DNA of 64,000 nucleotides. Origin: Ectothiorhodospira sp. BSL-9. GTDB taxonomy: Bacteria > Pseudomonadota > Gammaproteobacteria > Ectothiorhodospirales > Ectothiorhodospiraceae. Location: positions 2,800,001-2,864,000 of the forward strand of contig NZ_CP011994.1 of assembly GCF_001632845.1 (NCBI RefSeq), given 5' to 3'. Below, one piece after another: positions 46,444 through 54,221 of this stretch (the first letter of the stretch is position 1; every line of letters starts with the position of its first letter). The notes under the pieces were generated by a model. It saw only the letters and a program-made list of their open reading frames with translations, did not search any database and was not told the origin of the DNA. The translations under genes were made by a program, and so were the position numbers.

Positions 46444-48123
46444 TTAACTCCTCAAGTCTTGCGCCTGAAGCTGTCCCCGTTCCAGCCGGTAATGCCGATC
46501 CGCCATCGGGGCGGTGGCCTCCTCGTGGGCGATCACCAGGGTCGCGCGCTGAGCCAGCCAGGGGGCCATGCGTTCGCGCAGGCGGGTAATGGTGGCCGGG
46601 TCCAGACCCCGGAAAGGCTCATCCAGGACCACCAGCGGCGAATCCCTCAGGATCAGCCGGGCCAGCGCCAGACGGCGGGCCTGACCGCCGGACAGCAGTG
46701 CCCCACCTTCGCCTACCTGAGTGTCCAGACCCTGCCCCAGGGTCTGGACAAAGTCGTCCAGGCCGGCCATGAACAGGGCTTGATGCAATTGCTCTTCAGT
46801 GGCCTCGGGGCGGGCCAGGCGCAGATTATTGGCCATGGTGTCGGCAAACAGCACGGTCTCCTGGGTGAGGGCTCCCAGTTGGCTGTAGAGGTCCTGATAG
46901 CTCATGTCCTGCACCGGCACGCCAGCCACGCGGGCCTCACCCTCCTGAGGCGCCACCAGGCGCAGGGCCACACTGAGGATGCTGGTCTTGCCGGCGCCGG
47001 AGGCCCCGGTGATCAGGACCGTTTCACCCGTGTTCACCTCCAGATCAATCCCCTGCAGCACCGGTGGCGCCTGTTCGCCGTAGCGCAGCACCACCTGACG
47101 AAGTTGCAACCCTTCGGAAGAAGTTGGGGGGACCGGCGTTTTCGGTTCCTCCAGGGCAGGGCGGGTATTGGCCACATCCAGCAGACGGCGGGCCGCGCTG
47201 CGGATCTGCCCCACCCGTTGATAGGCCCCGGGAAGCATGCCCAGGGCTTCGGAAAGCCCCAGTGTGGCGAGGATGACCAGGACCGCGATGGGCGCACTGG
47301 CCTGTCCTGCGGCCAACCAGCCAATACCCAGCCAGAGGGCCAGCCATACGGCCGCCAGGCCCGCCAGCATGGCCAGGGCATCCCCCAGGGCACCCCAGCG
47401 CGCCAGCCCACCCTCGGCATGGGCACGGTCCGACTCGGCAGATTCCAGCGCGCGTCGATGACGCCCCAGGGCCCCGAAAACCCGCAGTTCCGCCAGGCCC
47501 TGAACCCCCTCCACGGCCAGTTCACGCACGCGGGCAGCGGCCCGGGTGCGGCGCTCACCAGCGGCCCGCCCCAGGGCCAGGGCCAGGGCCGGCAACACCA
47601 GGCCGGCAAAGGCCAGCAGGGCAATCACCCAAAGGGCACTGATCGGGGCCAGCAGGCCGAATAATACCGCGCCCCCCACCAGGGCCAGCACAGCCGTCAG
47701 GGTAGGCGTGATCACCCGCAGGAAGAGGCCGTCCAGGGTGTCGATGTCGCCCACCAGTCGCTGCAGCAGGTCAGCCGAGCGAAAACGGGCCAGGGTGCCC
47801 GGATCCAGAGGCGCCAGGCGACGGAAGATCCAGCTGCGCAGGTCTGCCAGATGGCGCAGCACCGCCTCGTGATTCACCAGACGCTCGGCATAGCGCCCCA
47901 GGGTGCGGGTAATGGCCAGGGCACGGATGCCGCCCGCGGGCCTGTACACATCCAGCCCCAGAATGAGCCCTGCGCCGGCCAGGGCCGACGCGGTGATGAA
48001 CCAGCCCGACAGGGCCAGCAGGCCCGTGGAGGCTGCCACCGTCAGCACGGCCAGCAGGCCGCCAGCGGCAAACCAGGGCAGACGGGGCAGGGAGAGCTTG
48101 AGGAATGGCCAGAGGTCCTTCAT
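46444..48123 (-). CDS. cydC: Thiol/haem ABC exporter subunit CydC
   Basis: Half-transporter of 559 residues: six transmembrane helices (about 15-300) and a C-terminal ATPase with Walker A ITGASGAGKTS, signature LLSGGQARRLAL, Walker B LVVLDEPFRGLD. With CydD it exports cysteine/glutathione and handles haem for cytochrome bd assembly. ATG 48123 overlaps the cydD stop by four bases; the longer frame to 48315 is inside cydD. The N-terminal LKLSLPRLPWFAAGGLLAVLTV is typical of CydC. Confidence 0.93.
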   Translation of the reverse strand: MKDLWPFLKLSLPRLPWFAAGGLLAVLTVAASTGLLALSGWFITASALAGAGLILGLDVYRPAGGIRALAITRTLGRYAERLVNHEAVLRHLADLRSWIFRRLAPLDPGTLARFRSADLLQRLVGDIDTLDGLFLRVITPTLTAVLALVGGAVLFGLLAPISALWVIALLAFAGLVLPALALALGRAAGERRTRAAARVRELAVEGVQGLAELRVFGALGRHRRALESAESDRAHAEGGLARWGALGDALAMLAGLAAVWLALWLGIGWLAAGQASAPIAVLVILATLGLSEALGMLPGAYQRVGQIRSAARRLLDVANTRPALEEPKTPVPPTSSEGLQLRQVVLRYGEQAPPVLQGIDLEVNTGETVLITGASGAGKTSILSVALRLVAPQEGEARVAGVPVQDMSYQDLYSQLGALTQETVLFADTMANNLRLARPEATEEQLHQALFMAGLDDFVQTLGQGLDTQVGEGGALLSGGQARRLALARLILRDSPLVVLDEPFRGLDPATITRLRERMAPWLAQRATLVIAHEEATAPMADRHYRLERGQLQAQDLRS

Positions 48124-49847
48124 GCGTGATGCCCCCTGTCCTGAACCACCTGACCATCCTGAACGGTGATGACCCGGTTGGCCCACTCCAGTACCCGGGG
48201 GTGATGACTGGCAATGAGCAGGGTGGCACCGGTGGTGGCCGAGCGTTCCAGGGCCTTGAGGACCTGCTCCTCGGTGTCGGGATCCAGGCCCGCCGTGGGT
48301 TCGTCCAGCAGCCACAACGGGGCCTGTTTGAGGGCTGCGCGGGCCAGTGCCACCCGCTGGGCCTGGCCGCCGGACAGACCATACCCCCGTTCCCCCAGCG
48401 GGGTATCCAGCCCCTGAGGGAGCTGGCTGGCAAACGACAGTACACCGGCATCCCGGGCGGCCGACCTCACTGCCTCGTCCGAGGCCTGGGGTTCACCCAT
48501 GCGGATATTATCCGCCAGGCTCCCTGCGAAAACGTGGGGGCGCTGTCCCATCCAGGCCGCCTGGCGCACCGGATCCGGCTCCGCCCCGTCCACTGCCACC
48601 TCCCCCTGATCGGCGCGGATGAATCCCGCCAGCAGGTGCAGCACCGTGGATTTCCCGGCACCGCTGGGGCCGCACAGGGCCACCCGCTCGCCGGGCTCAA
48701 TGGTCAGACTCACACCGCGCAGGGCCTGGCGTTGCCCGTCCTCGAAACTCACATGCACGTTATCAAGGCGAACACGCACGCCGGTACCGCTGGAGGGATG
48801 GGGCAGGGGAGGTGGGGAGGGCAGTTGCGGCGCCTCGCGGCGCAGCAGCGGCATCAGCACCTGGGCGGCTCCCAGTGCCGCAGCGCGATCATGATAGTGC
48901 TGGGCCAGTTGCCGCAGGGGCTGGAAGAAGTCCGGGGCCATGAGCAGGATGAACAGGCCGGAGAACAGGGTAAGTTCCGGGGCCGGCCCCCAGGTGAGAT
49001 AGCCAATCAGGCCGAAACCCACGTACATGGCCACCAGGGCAATGGCCACGGCGCTGAAGAATTCCAGCACCGCAGAGGACAGAAAGGCCACGCGCAACAC
49101 CTTCATGGTGCTGGCCCGATAGCCTTCGGCGGCCTCGGCCACATCCGCGGCGGCGCGCTCCTGGGCATTGAGCAGTCGCAGGGTGGTCAGACCCTGGAGG
49201 CGATCCAGGAAATGCCCACCCAGGCGGGCCACGGTCTCCTGCTGGCTGCGGCTTACCTCGGCCGCCCCCATGCCCAGCAGCGCCATGAAGAAAGGAATCA
49301 GTGGGGCTGCGAACAGGAGGATCAGGGCGGCCAGCCAGTCCTGGGTGAGGGCGGCAATGAAGATGCCGACGGGTACCAGGGCTGCCACCATCATCTGCGG
49401 CAGATAGCGCCCGTAATAGCCGGATAATCCCTCCACTTGTTCCACAATGGCCGAGGAGAGGGTGCCGCTGTGGCGATCGGCAAGCCGCACCGGCCCCAGG
49501 GTGGCCAGGTGCTGGAATATCCGATCCCGGAGACGCCCCTGGATGCGCAGCGCCGCCTCCTGCCCCGTGGCCTCGCGCACCCATCCCAGCACCACGCGCA
49601 GCAACATCACGCCAGCCAGCCAGGCGAACGGCACGGCCAGTTCCGACGGGCCCTGTCCATGGCTGATGGCACGATCCAGCAGCCAGGCAATCAGTCCTGC
49701 CTGTGGAATGATGAGCAGGCCGGAGAGCACGCCGGCCCCGGTGGCCAGCCCCAACAGGGACCGGACCGGAGCGACGTGCTCATTGAGCCACTGGCGTGCT
49801 TCCCGGTTGGGGATTTCCGGGGGCGTATTGTCGGCCGGAGAAGTCAG
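48120..49847 (-). CDS. cydD: Thiol/haem ABC exporter subunit CydD, probable CTG start
   Basis: Half-transporter of 575 residues: transmembrane region (about 28-320) and ATPase with CGPSGAGKST, LSGGQAQRVALARA and WLLDEPTAGLD. The first usual start in frame is TTG 49754, which would remove most of the first family helix region REARQWLNEHVAPVRSLL that is plainly encoded upstream. Going up to the in-frame stop at 49857, no ATG, GTG or TTG exists. The only start-like codon with a ribosome site is CTG 49847: GAGGGT lies 6 bases ahead and it overlaps the cydB TGA as CTGA, mirroring the ATGA/GTGA overlaps seen elsewhere here. Confidence 0.88.
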   Translation of the reverse strand: MTSPADNTPPEIPNREARQWLNEHVAPVRSLLGLATGAGVLSGLLIIPQAGLIAWLLDRAISHGQGPSELAVPFAWLAGVMLLRVVLGWVREATGQEAALRIQGRLRDRIFQHLATLGPVRLADRHSGTLSSAIVEQVEGLSGYYGRYLPQMMVAALVPVGIFIAALTQDWLAALILLFAAPLIPFFMALLGMGAAEVSRSQQETVARLGGHFLDRLQGLTTLRLLNAQERAAADVAEAAEGYRASTMKVLRVAFLSSAVLEFFSAVAIALVAMYVGFGLIGYLTWGPAPELTLFSGLFILLMAPDFFQPLRQLAQHYHDRAAALGAAQVLMPLLRREAPQLPSPPPLPHPSSGTGVRVRLDNVHVSFEDGQRQALRGVSLTIEPGERVALCGPSGAGKSTVLHLLAGFIRADQGEVAVDGAEPDPVRQAAWMGQRPHVFAGSLADNIRMGEPQASDEAVRSAARDAGVLSFASQLPQGLDTPLGERGYGLSGGQAQRVALARAALKQAPLWLLDEPTAGLDPDTEEQVLKALERSATTGATLLIASHHPRVLEWANRVITVQDGQVVQDRGHHA

Positions 49848-50848
49848 TGGTAACCCTCACCGACACGCACCTTGCCCCTGAACACCCAGTAGGTCCAGGC
49901 GGTGTAGGCGAGGATGATGGGGACCACGAACAGGATGCCGATCAGGGTGAACAACTGGGCATCCGGCGAAGAAGAGGCATCCCAGAAGGTGTGCTCCGGC
50001 GGCACCGCGTAGGGCCACATGCTGATCAGCAGACCCGCATAGGCCAGCACGAACAGCACCAGGGTGGCCACGAACGGGGTCCCCTCGTTACGCTGGCTCA
50101 GGCCGCGCCACAACCACAGGCCCGCCAGTACGGAGAGGGTGGGGAAGACCCACAGCACCGTGGCATTTTCCAGCCAGCGCTCCAGGATGTGAGGATGAGC
50201 CACCGCCGTCCACAGACTCACGATGACATAGACCGTCAGCACCGCTCCCAGCATCCAGCGGGCCATCTTGTAAGCCCAGTCCTGCAGATCCCCTTCGGTC
50301 TTCATGATCAACCAGGTGGCGCCCAGCAGGGTGTAACCCGCCACCAGACCCAGACCGGTCATCACGGTGAAGGGAGTCAACCAGTCCAGGGGGCCGCCCA
50401 CGTAGGAGAAGCCTTCCACCTCGAAGCCCTGGATATACGCGCCCACCACGGCCCCCTGAGCGAAGGAGGCCACCAGGGAGCCCAGGAAGAATGACCAGTT
50501 CCAGGGCCCCCGCTTGCCGGGAGCCGACTTGAAGCGGAACTCAAAGGCGACACCGCGGAAGATCAACCCTGCCAGGAGCAGGAACACGCCGATGTAGAGT
50601 GCTGGCAGGAACACTGCATAAATCAGGGGGAAGGCGGCCAGCAGGCCGGCGCCCCCCAGGATCAGCCAGGTTTCATTGCCATCCCAGACCGGCGCGACGG
50701 AATTCATCATCACATCGCGATGATCCTCGTTGCGGGCGAAGGGGTAGAGGATGCCCACCCCCAGGTCGAATCCGTCCATGAGCACATACATGAACACCCC
50801 GAAGCCGATGATGGCCACCCAGATCAGTGTGAGATCGATCAGTTCCAT
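49844..50848 (-). CDS. cydB: Cytochrome bd-type quinol oxidase subunit II (CydB/CioB)
   Basis: Inner-membrane subunit of 334 residues with eight hydrophobic helices, conserved IGFGVFMYVLMDGFDLGVGIL at the N terminus and the WDGNETWLIL motif (about 55-65). It is shorter than E. coli CydB (379) and matches the CioB subclass of cyanide-insensitive oxidases. It lies 6 bases downstream of cydA and overlaps cydD. It binds no haem itself but stabilises the haem-bearing subunit. Confidence 0.94.
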   Translation of the reverse strand: MELIDLTLIWVAIIGFGVFMYVLMDGFDLGVGILYPFARNEDHRDVMMNSVAPVWDGNETWLILGGAGLLAAFPLIYAVFLPALYIGVFLLLAGLIFRGVAFEFRFKSAPGKRGPWNWSFFLGSLVASFAQGAVVGAYIQGFEVEGFSYVGGPLDWLTPFTVMTGLGLVAGYTLLGATWLIMKTEGDLQDWAYKMARWMLGAVLTVYVIVSLWTAVAHPHILERWLENATVLWVFPTLSVLAGLWLWRGLSQRNEGTPFVATLVLFVLAYAGLLISMWPYAVPPEHTFWDASSSPDAQLFTLIGILFVVPIILAYTAWTYWVFRGKVRVGEGYH

Positions 50849-50854
50849 GACGGC

Positions 50855-52252
50855 TTACCTCGCGGGCTGGGTAATGGATTCATCGGCCGCGGATAAAGGC
50901 CGTTTGGGATGGGCGCCGGGCACGGGATGATCACCCTGGGCCTCATCGGGACCCTTGCGGATGATACGCACCAGGAAGGTGACGCCGGCGATGAACACCA
51001 CTGCATAGACGGCGATGAAGCCGATCAGGCTGAACAGGGCCATACCTCCGGTCAAGGAGGGGGTGAGACCCTCCTCGACCCGCATCAGGCCATAGGACAA
51101 CCAGGGCTGACGGCCCACCTCGGTGACGAACCAGCCCGCCAGCACCGCCACGAACGGCAATGGGATCATGAAGCTGAGCAGGCGCAGGAAGCGAGGCGAA
51201 TGCTCCAGGCGGCCCCGCCAGGTCAGCCAGGCGCCCCATAGGGCCATCACGATCATGAGCAGACCGATACCCACCATGACCCGGAAGCTCCAGAACACGA
51301 TGGGCACATTGGGACGATCCTCCGGCGCCCACTCCTTGAGCCCCTGGACGCGGCCATCCATTTCATGCGTGAGGATCAGGCTCGCCAGCTTGGGAATGCC
51401 CACTTCCATGAAGTTGCGTTCCTGAGACTGGCTGGGGATCGCGAAAAGCAGTAGCGGTGCCCCATCGGTGGTTTCCCACACCCCTTCCATGGCAGCCACC
51501 TTGGCCGGTTGATGTTCAAAGGTATTCAGGCCATGCACGTCCCCCACGATCAACTGCGCGGGTGCTGCCAGGGCCAGCATGATCAGGCACATCTGCAGGG
51601 CCTTTTTGGAGGCCAGCGGCGTCTTGCCCTTCAGCAGATACCAGGCCGAGACGGCCGCCACCACAAAGCCGCCGGTGAGGAACGAGGCCAGTGCCACATG
51701 GAAGAAGCGGGGCCAGAAGGAGGGGTTGAAGATCGCCTCGCTCCAGGAGGTGAGATGGAAAATGCCATCCCGCAGCTCCACGCCCGCCGGGGTTTGCATC
51801 CAGCTGTTGGCAGAGAGGATCCAGAACGAGGAGATGAAGGTGCCCAGGGCCACCATGCAGGCGGCGAACAGGTGGGTGCCACGGGGCACCTTGTCGCGGC
51901 CAAAGAGCAGTACGCCCAGGAACACTGCCTCCAGGAAGAAGGCCGTCACCACCTCATAGGCCAGCACGGGCCCGAGGAAGTTGGCGCTGGCGTAGGAGAA
52001 GACGCTCCAGTTGGTGCCGAACTGGAACGACATGACGATGCCCGAGACAACCCCCATGCCAAAGACCACGGCAAAGACCTTGGTCCAGAAACGGGAGAGC
52101 TGTTCGTAGGCCGGGTTGCCGGTCTTGTAGAGCAACCCCTCGAGCAGGGCGATATAGGAGGCCAGCCCAATGGTGAACACCGGGAAGATGGCGTGAAATG
52201 AGACGACGAACGCAAACTGAATTCGCGATAAGAGAAGCGGATCAAGTTCCAT
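50855..52252 (-). CDS. cydA: Cytochrome bd-type quinol oxidase subunit I (CydA/CioA)
   Basis: Haem-bearing subunit of 465 residues that oxidises quinol and reduces oxygen to water in the inner membrane. Visible are the N-terminal His20 (SFHAIFPVF), the mid-protein His in RFFHVALAS, and the quinol-loop motif EHQPAKVAAMEG. The Q-loop is short and the GRQPW motif (about residue 391) follows, which places it in the CioA subclass rather than the long-loop E. coli type. An FNR-type site sits exactly at -41.5 of a predicted start, annotated separately. First gene of cydABDC plus the small Cys/His-rich gene. Confidence 0.94.
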   Translation of the reverse strand: MELDPLLLSRIQFAFVVSFHAIFPVFTIGLASYIALLEGLLYKTGNPAYEQLSRFWTKVFAVVFGMGVVSGIVMSFQFGTNWSVFSYASANFLGPVLAYEVVTAFFLEAVFLGVLLFGRDKVPRGTHLFAACMVALGTFISSFWILSANSWMQTPAGVELRDGIFHLTSWSEAIFNPSFWPRFFHVALASFLTGGFVVAAVSAWYLLKGKTPLASKKALQMCLIMLALAAPAQLIVGDVHGLNTFEHQPAKVAAMEGVWETTDGAPLLLFAIPSQSQERNFMEVGIPKLASLILTHEMDGRVQGLKEWAPEDRPNVPIVFWSFRVMVGIGLLMIVMALWGAWLTWRGRLEHSPRFLRLLSFMIPLPFVAVLAGWFVTEVGRQPWLSYGLMRVEEGLTPSLTGGMALFSLIGFIAVYAVVFIAGVTFLVRIIRKGPDEAQGDHPVPGAHPKRPLSAADESITQPAR

Positions 52253-52283
52253 GGAGGCAGGACTCCCGTGTCGTGGTGGACTT

Positions 52284-52332
52284 TAGACTCATTCTGCGCC
52301 TTCCTCCTGGAATACCCTATGATTTTAGTCAA
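52284..52332 (-). promoter_or_regulatory. Predicted class II FNR-type promoter of cydA
   Basis: On the minus strand TTGAC-TAAA-ATCAT (52319-52332) matches the FNR consensus TTGAT-N4-ATCAA at 8 of 10 positions. CAGAAT (52291-52296) is a 4/6 match to TATAAT; the implied transcription start at 52284 puts the box centre exactly at -41.5, the class II activator position, with the -35 replaced by the box. The start is 32 bases before the cydA ATG. Confidence 0.6.
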
Positions 52333-52453
52333 TCACCAACCCGCGAATTTCAGTCCACCTGATCCAGGACCCGCAGCCGGTGCCCCGGAATTGTACCCCC
52401 CCGCGTCGTTCACTCAACCCCTTTTGCCAACCGTTTGCCCTGAAGAGGGATGT

Positions 52454-53173
52454 TCAATCCCCGCCAGGCGGCCCCATCACCCCCGAGGATCGCAGGCAGC
52501 CATGGAAGGCCACTGCCGAGGTGCCACTGGACTGGCGGTCCCAGCAGTTGACGATCTCATCGAAACAGGCCTCCACCTCATCGGTGTAACCGCAACGAAA
52601 GGCGGCGGCCTCGGAGAGTGAATCCACCGTGTCGTGGGTGACCGTCATGGGGCCCTCGGTCATCATCCAGTGCAGGGCCTGCCGGGCGCCCTCCAGGGAA
52701 AAGGTCATGCTCTGGATGTCACCAAAGGCGTCTTCCACCTTCAGGTGTACCTCACGCCCCTCCATCAGGGCCTGCATCAGCGGGGGAATCTCATTCCCCT
52801 GGCGCGGCTCCCAGAGTGCCCACTCCACCGACTCGCCCTGTCGCCCCTCATCGCCCGCAGGTTGCTGATCCTCGTCGATGTGAGTCGAGACCACGCGGGA
52901 ATGCCCTTCGGAGGCCACGCGAGCCTCCACGCAACAGGTCTTCTCCGCAGAGGGATTGCCTGAGCGGATCAGGATGGCGGCCTTGAGCGGACCATTGCGG
53001 GCTTGACCGATGGCGAACGCGTGCCCGTCTTCACTGCGGGTGTAAGCCAGCAGGGTCAGTTCACCCCCATCGGGCTCACTGTAGCTGATCCACCAGTCCT
53101 GAAAACGCTCGGCAGCGTTCAGGGGCAGTGCCATTCCCAACAGGATACCGGCAACCCATAAGCGGTGACGCAT
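52454..53173 (-). CDS. Periplasmic protein of unknown function
   Basis: 239 residues with an N-terminal signal peptide (about 1-21, cleavage near PLNAA), then a beta-rich domain starting RFQDWWISYSEPDG with Cys-Cys near residue 79-80 and further Cys pairs toward the C terminus that could form disulfides. It is somewhat reminiscent of small invasion-associated-locus-B-like domains at the N terminus, but I do not assign a family. It is divergent from fabI, 201 bases upstream of cydA on the same strand, and its start lies 56 bases from a strong FNR-type box. Confidence 0.75.
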   Translation of the reverse strand: MRHRLWVAGILLGMALPLNAAERFQDWWISYSEPDGGELTLLAYTRSEDGHAFAIGQARNGPLKAAILIRSGNPSAEKTCCVEARVASEGHSRVVSTHIDEDQQPAGDEGRQGESVEWALWEPRQGNEIPPLMQALMEGREVHLKVEDAFGDIQSMTFSLEGARQALHWMMTEGPMTVTHDTVDSLSEAAAFRCGYTDEVEACFDEIVNCWDRQSSGTSAVAFHGCLRSSGVMGPPGGD

Positions 53174-53228
53174 GATTCCAAACCCCCGGTGCGTGGCGGA
53201 AAAGTCAAGTTCATGGGATCAGCAATGA

Positions 53229-53242
53229 TTGATCTTTGTCAA
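53229..53242. promoter_or_regulatory. FNR-type box between the periplasmic protein gene and fabI
   Basis: TTGAT-CTTT-GTCAA matches TTGAT-N4-ATCAA at 9 of 10 positions. Read on the minus strand it is TTGAC-N4-ATCAA, sharing the TTGAC half with the cydA box. The centre is 103.5 bases upstream of the predicted fabI start and about 62 bases before the divergent ATG at 53173; which promoter it serves is open. Confidence 0.6.
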
Positions 53243-53312
53243 GCTCACGCCCTGGGCGGAGCCGCGAACAAGGTCCATTTCATATATCCGTCATGTTCAC
53301 CTGTTAATTTTC

Positions 53313-53332
53313 GCTGCAATGCAGCATATACT
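53313..53332 (+). promoter_or_regulatory. Predicted fabI -10 element with adjoining palindrome
   Basis: TATACT (53327-53332, 5/6 to TATAAT) is preceded by the perfect palindrome GCTGCA-A-TGCAGC (53313-53325) within the spacer. The -35 position (TTAATT) is poor, which fits activator dependence. The palindrome could be an operator. Confidence 0.45.
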
Positions 53333-53439
53333 AGGGGGTAATGAGTTGGCGGGTACTCGTGGTCACAGCCCTCGAGGCCCAGCCGCCCGACCCGCCTCGC
53401 TCGTCACCTACATTCGCCCAACCCAATCGGAGGTGGCAT

Positions 53440-54216
53440 ATGGCTGCCCATCCTTTTTCCCTTGAAGGAAAAACCGGCATCGTCACCGGGCTCGCTAACG
53501 CTGACAGCATCGCCTATGGCTGCGCCAAGGCCATGCACGAAGCCGGCGCGGAGATGATCGTTACATACGGTTCTCCCAAAGCCGAGAAACACATCACCCC
53601 CCTGGCCCCTGACATGGGCAACCCCCAGCTCATGCTCTGTGACGTGCAGGATGAATCCCAGGTGGAAGCCCTGTTCGCCCAGGCCCGTGAGCGCTGGGGC
53701 AAGCTGGATTTCCTGATCCACTCCATGGCCTTCGCCACCCGGGACGACCTGCATGGTCGCGTGGTGGACTGCTCCCGCGAGGGTTTTGGCATGGCCATGG
53801 ATGTGTCCTGCCATTCCTTCATGCGTCTTGCCAAACAGGCCGAACCCTTGATGAAGAACGGCGGCACGCTGATCACCATGTCCTACTACGGGGCTGAAAA
53901 GGTGGTGGAAAACTACAACCTGATGGGGCCCGTGAAGGCCGCCCTGGAGGCCTCGGTGCGCTACATGGCCGATGAGCTGGGCCCGGCGGGCATTCGCGTG
54001 CATGCCATCTCACCCGGTCCGATCCGCACCCGCGCGGCATCGGGGATCAAGGATTTCGAAAATCTGGCACAAACGGCCGAGCAGCGTTCCCCCCTGCGCC
54101 GCCTGGTGTCCATTGAAGATGTGGGTCGTACGGCCGTCTTCCTGACCTCGGAAGCGGGACATTCACTCACCGGCGGCACCACCTATGTGGATGCCGGTGA
54201 CCACGTGAAGGCCTGA
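53440..54216 (+). CDS. fabI: Enoyl-[acyl-carrier-protein] reductase FabI
   Basis: NADH-dependent enoyl reductase (258 residues, SDR fold). The N-terminal GIVTGLANADSIAYG binds cofactor; the FabI-type Tyr-x6-Lys pair sits in ENYNLMGPVK, with the upstream SYYGAEKV Tyr. The frame opens at 53341, but ATG 53440 has GGAGGT 5 bases ahead. Unusually for fabI, it heads an operon with a MaoC-phosphotransacetylase fusion and acetate kinase, suggesting that this copy serves acyl-CoA or storage-lipid chemistry rather than, or as well as, housekeeping fatty-acid synthesis. The housekeeping copy may lie elsewhere. Confidence 0.92.
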   Translation: MAAHPFSLEGKTGIVTGLANADSIAYGCAKAMHEAGAEMIVTYGSPKAEKHITPLAPDMGNPQLMLCDVQDESQVEALFAQARERWGKLDFLIHSMAFATRDDLHGRVVDCSREGFGMAMDVSCHSFMRLAKQAEPLMKNGGTLITMSYYGAEKVVENYNLMGPVKAALEASVRYMADELGPAGIRVHAISPGPIRTRAASGIKDFENLAQTAEQRSPLRRLVSIEDVGRTAVFLTSEAGHSLTGGTTYVDAGDHVKA

Positions 54217-54221
54217 AGATC

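Noticed and set aside
44694-46589. 631-residue open frame on the plus strand
   Set aside because: It lies antisense across glutamate dehydrogenase and the small Cys/His-rich gene and shows no domain signature.
52320-52335. TGATT-N6-AATCA inverted repeat as a separate operator upstream of cydA
   Set aside because: It overlaps and is better explained by the FNR-type box at 52319-52332 with exact -41.5 spacing.
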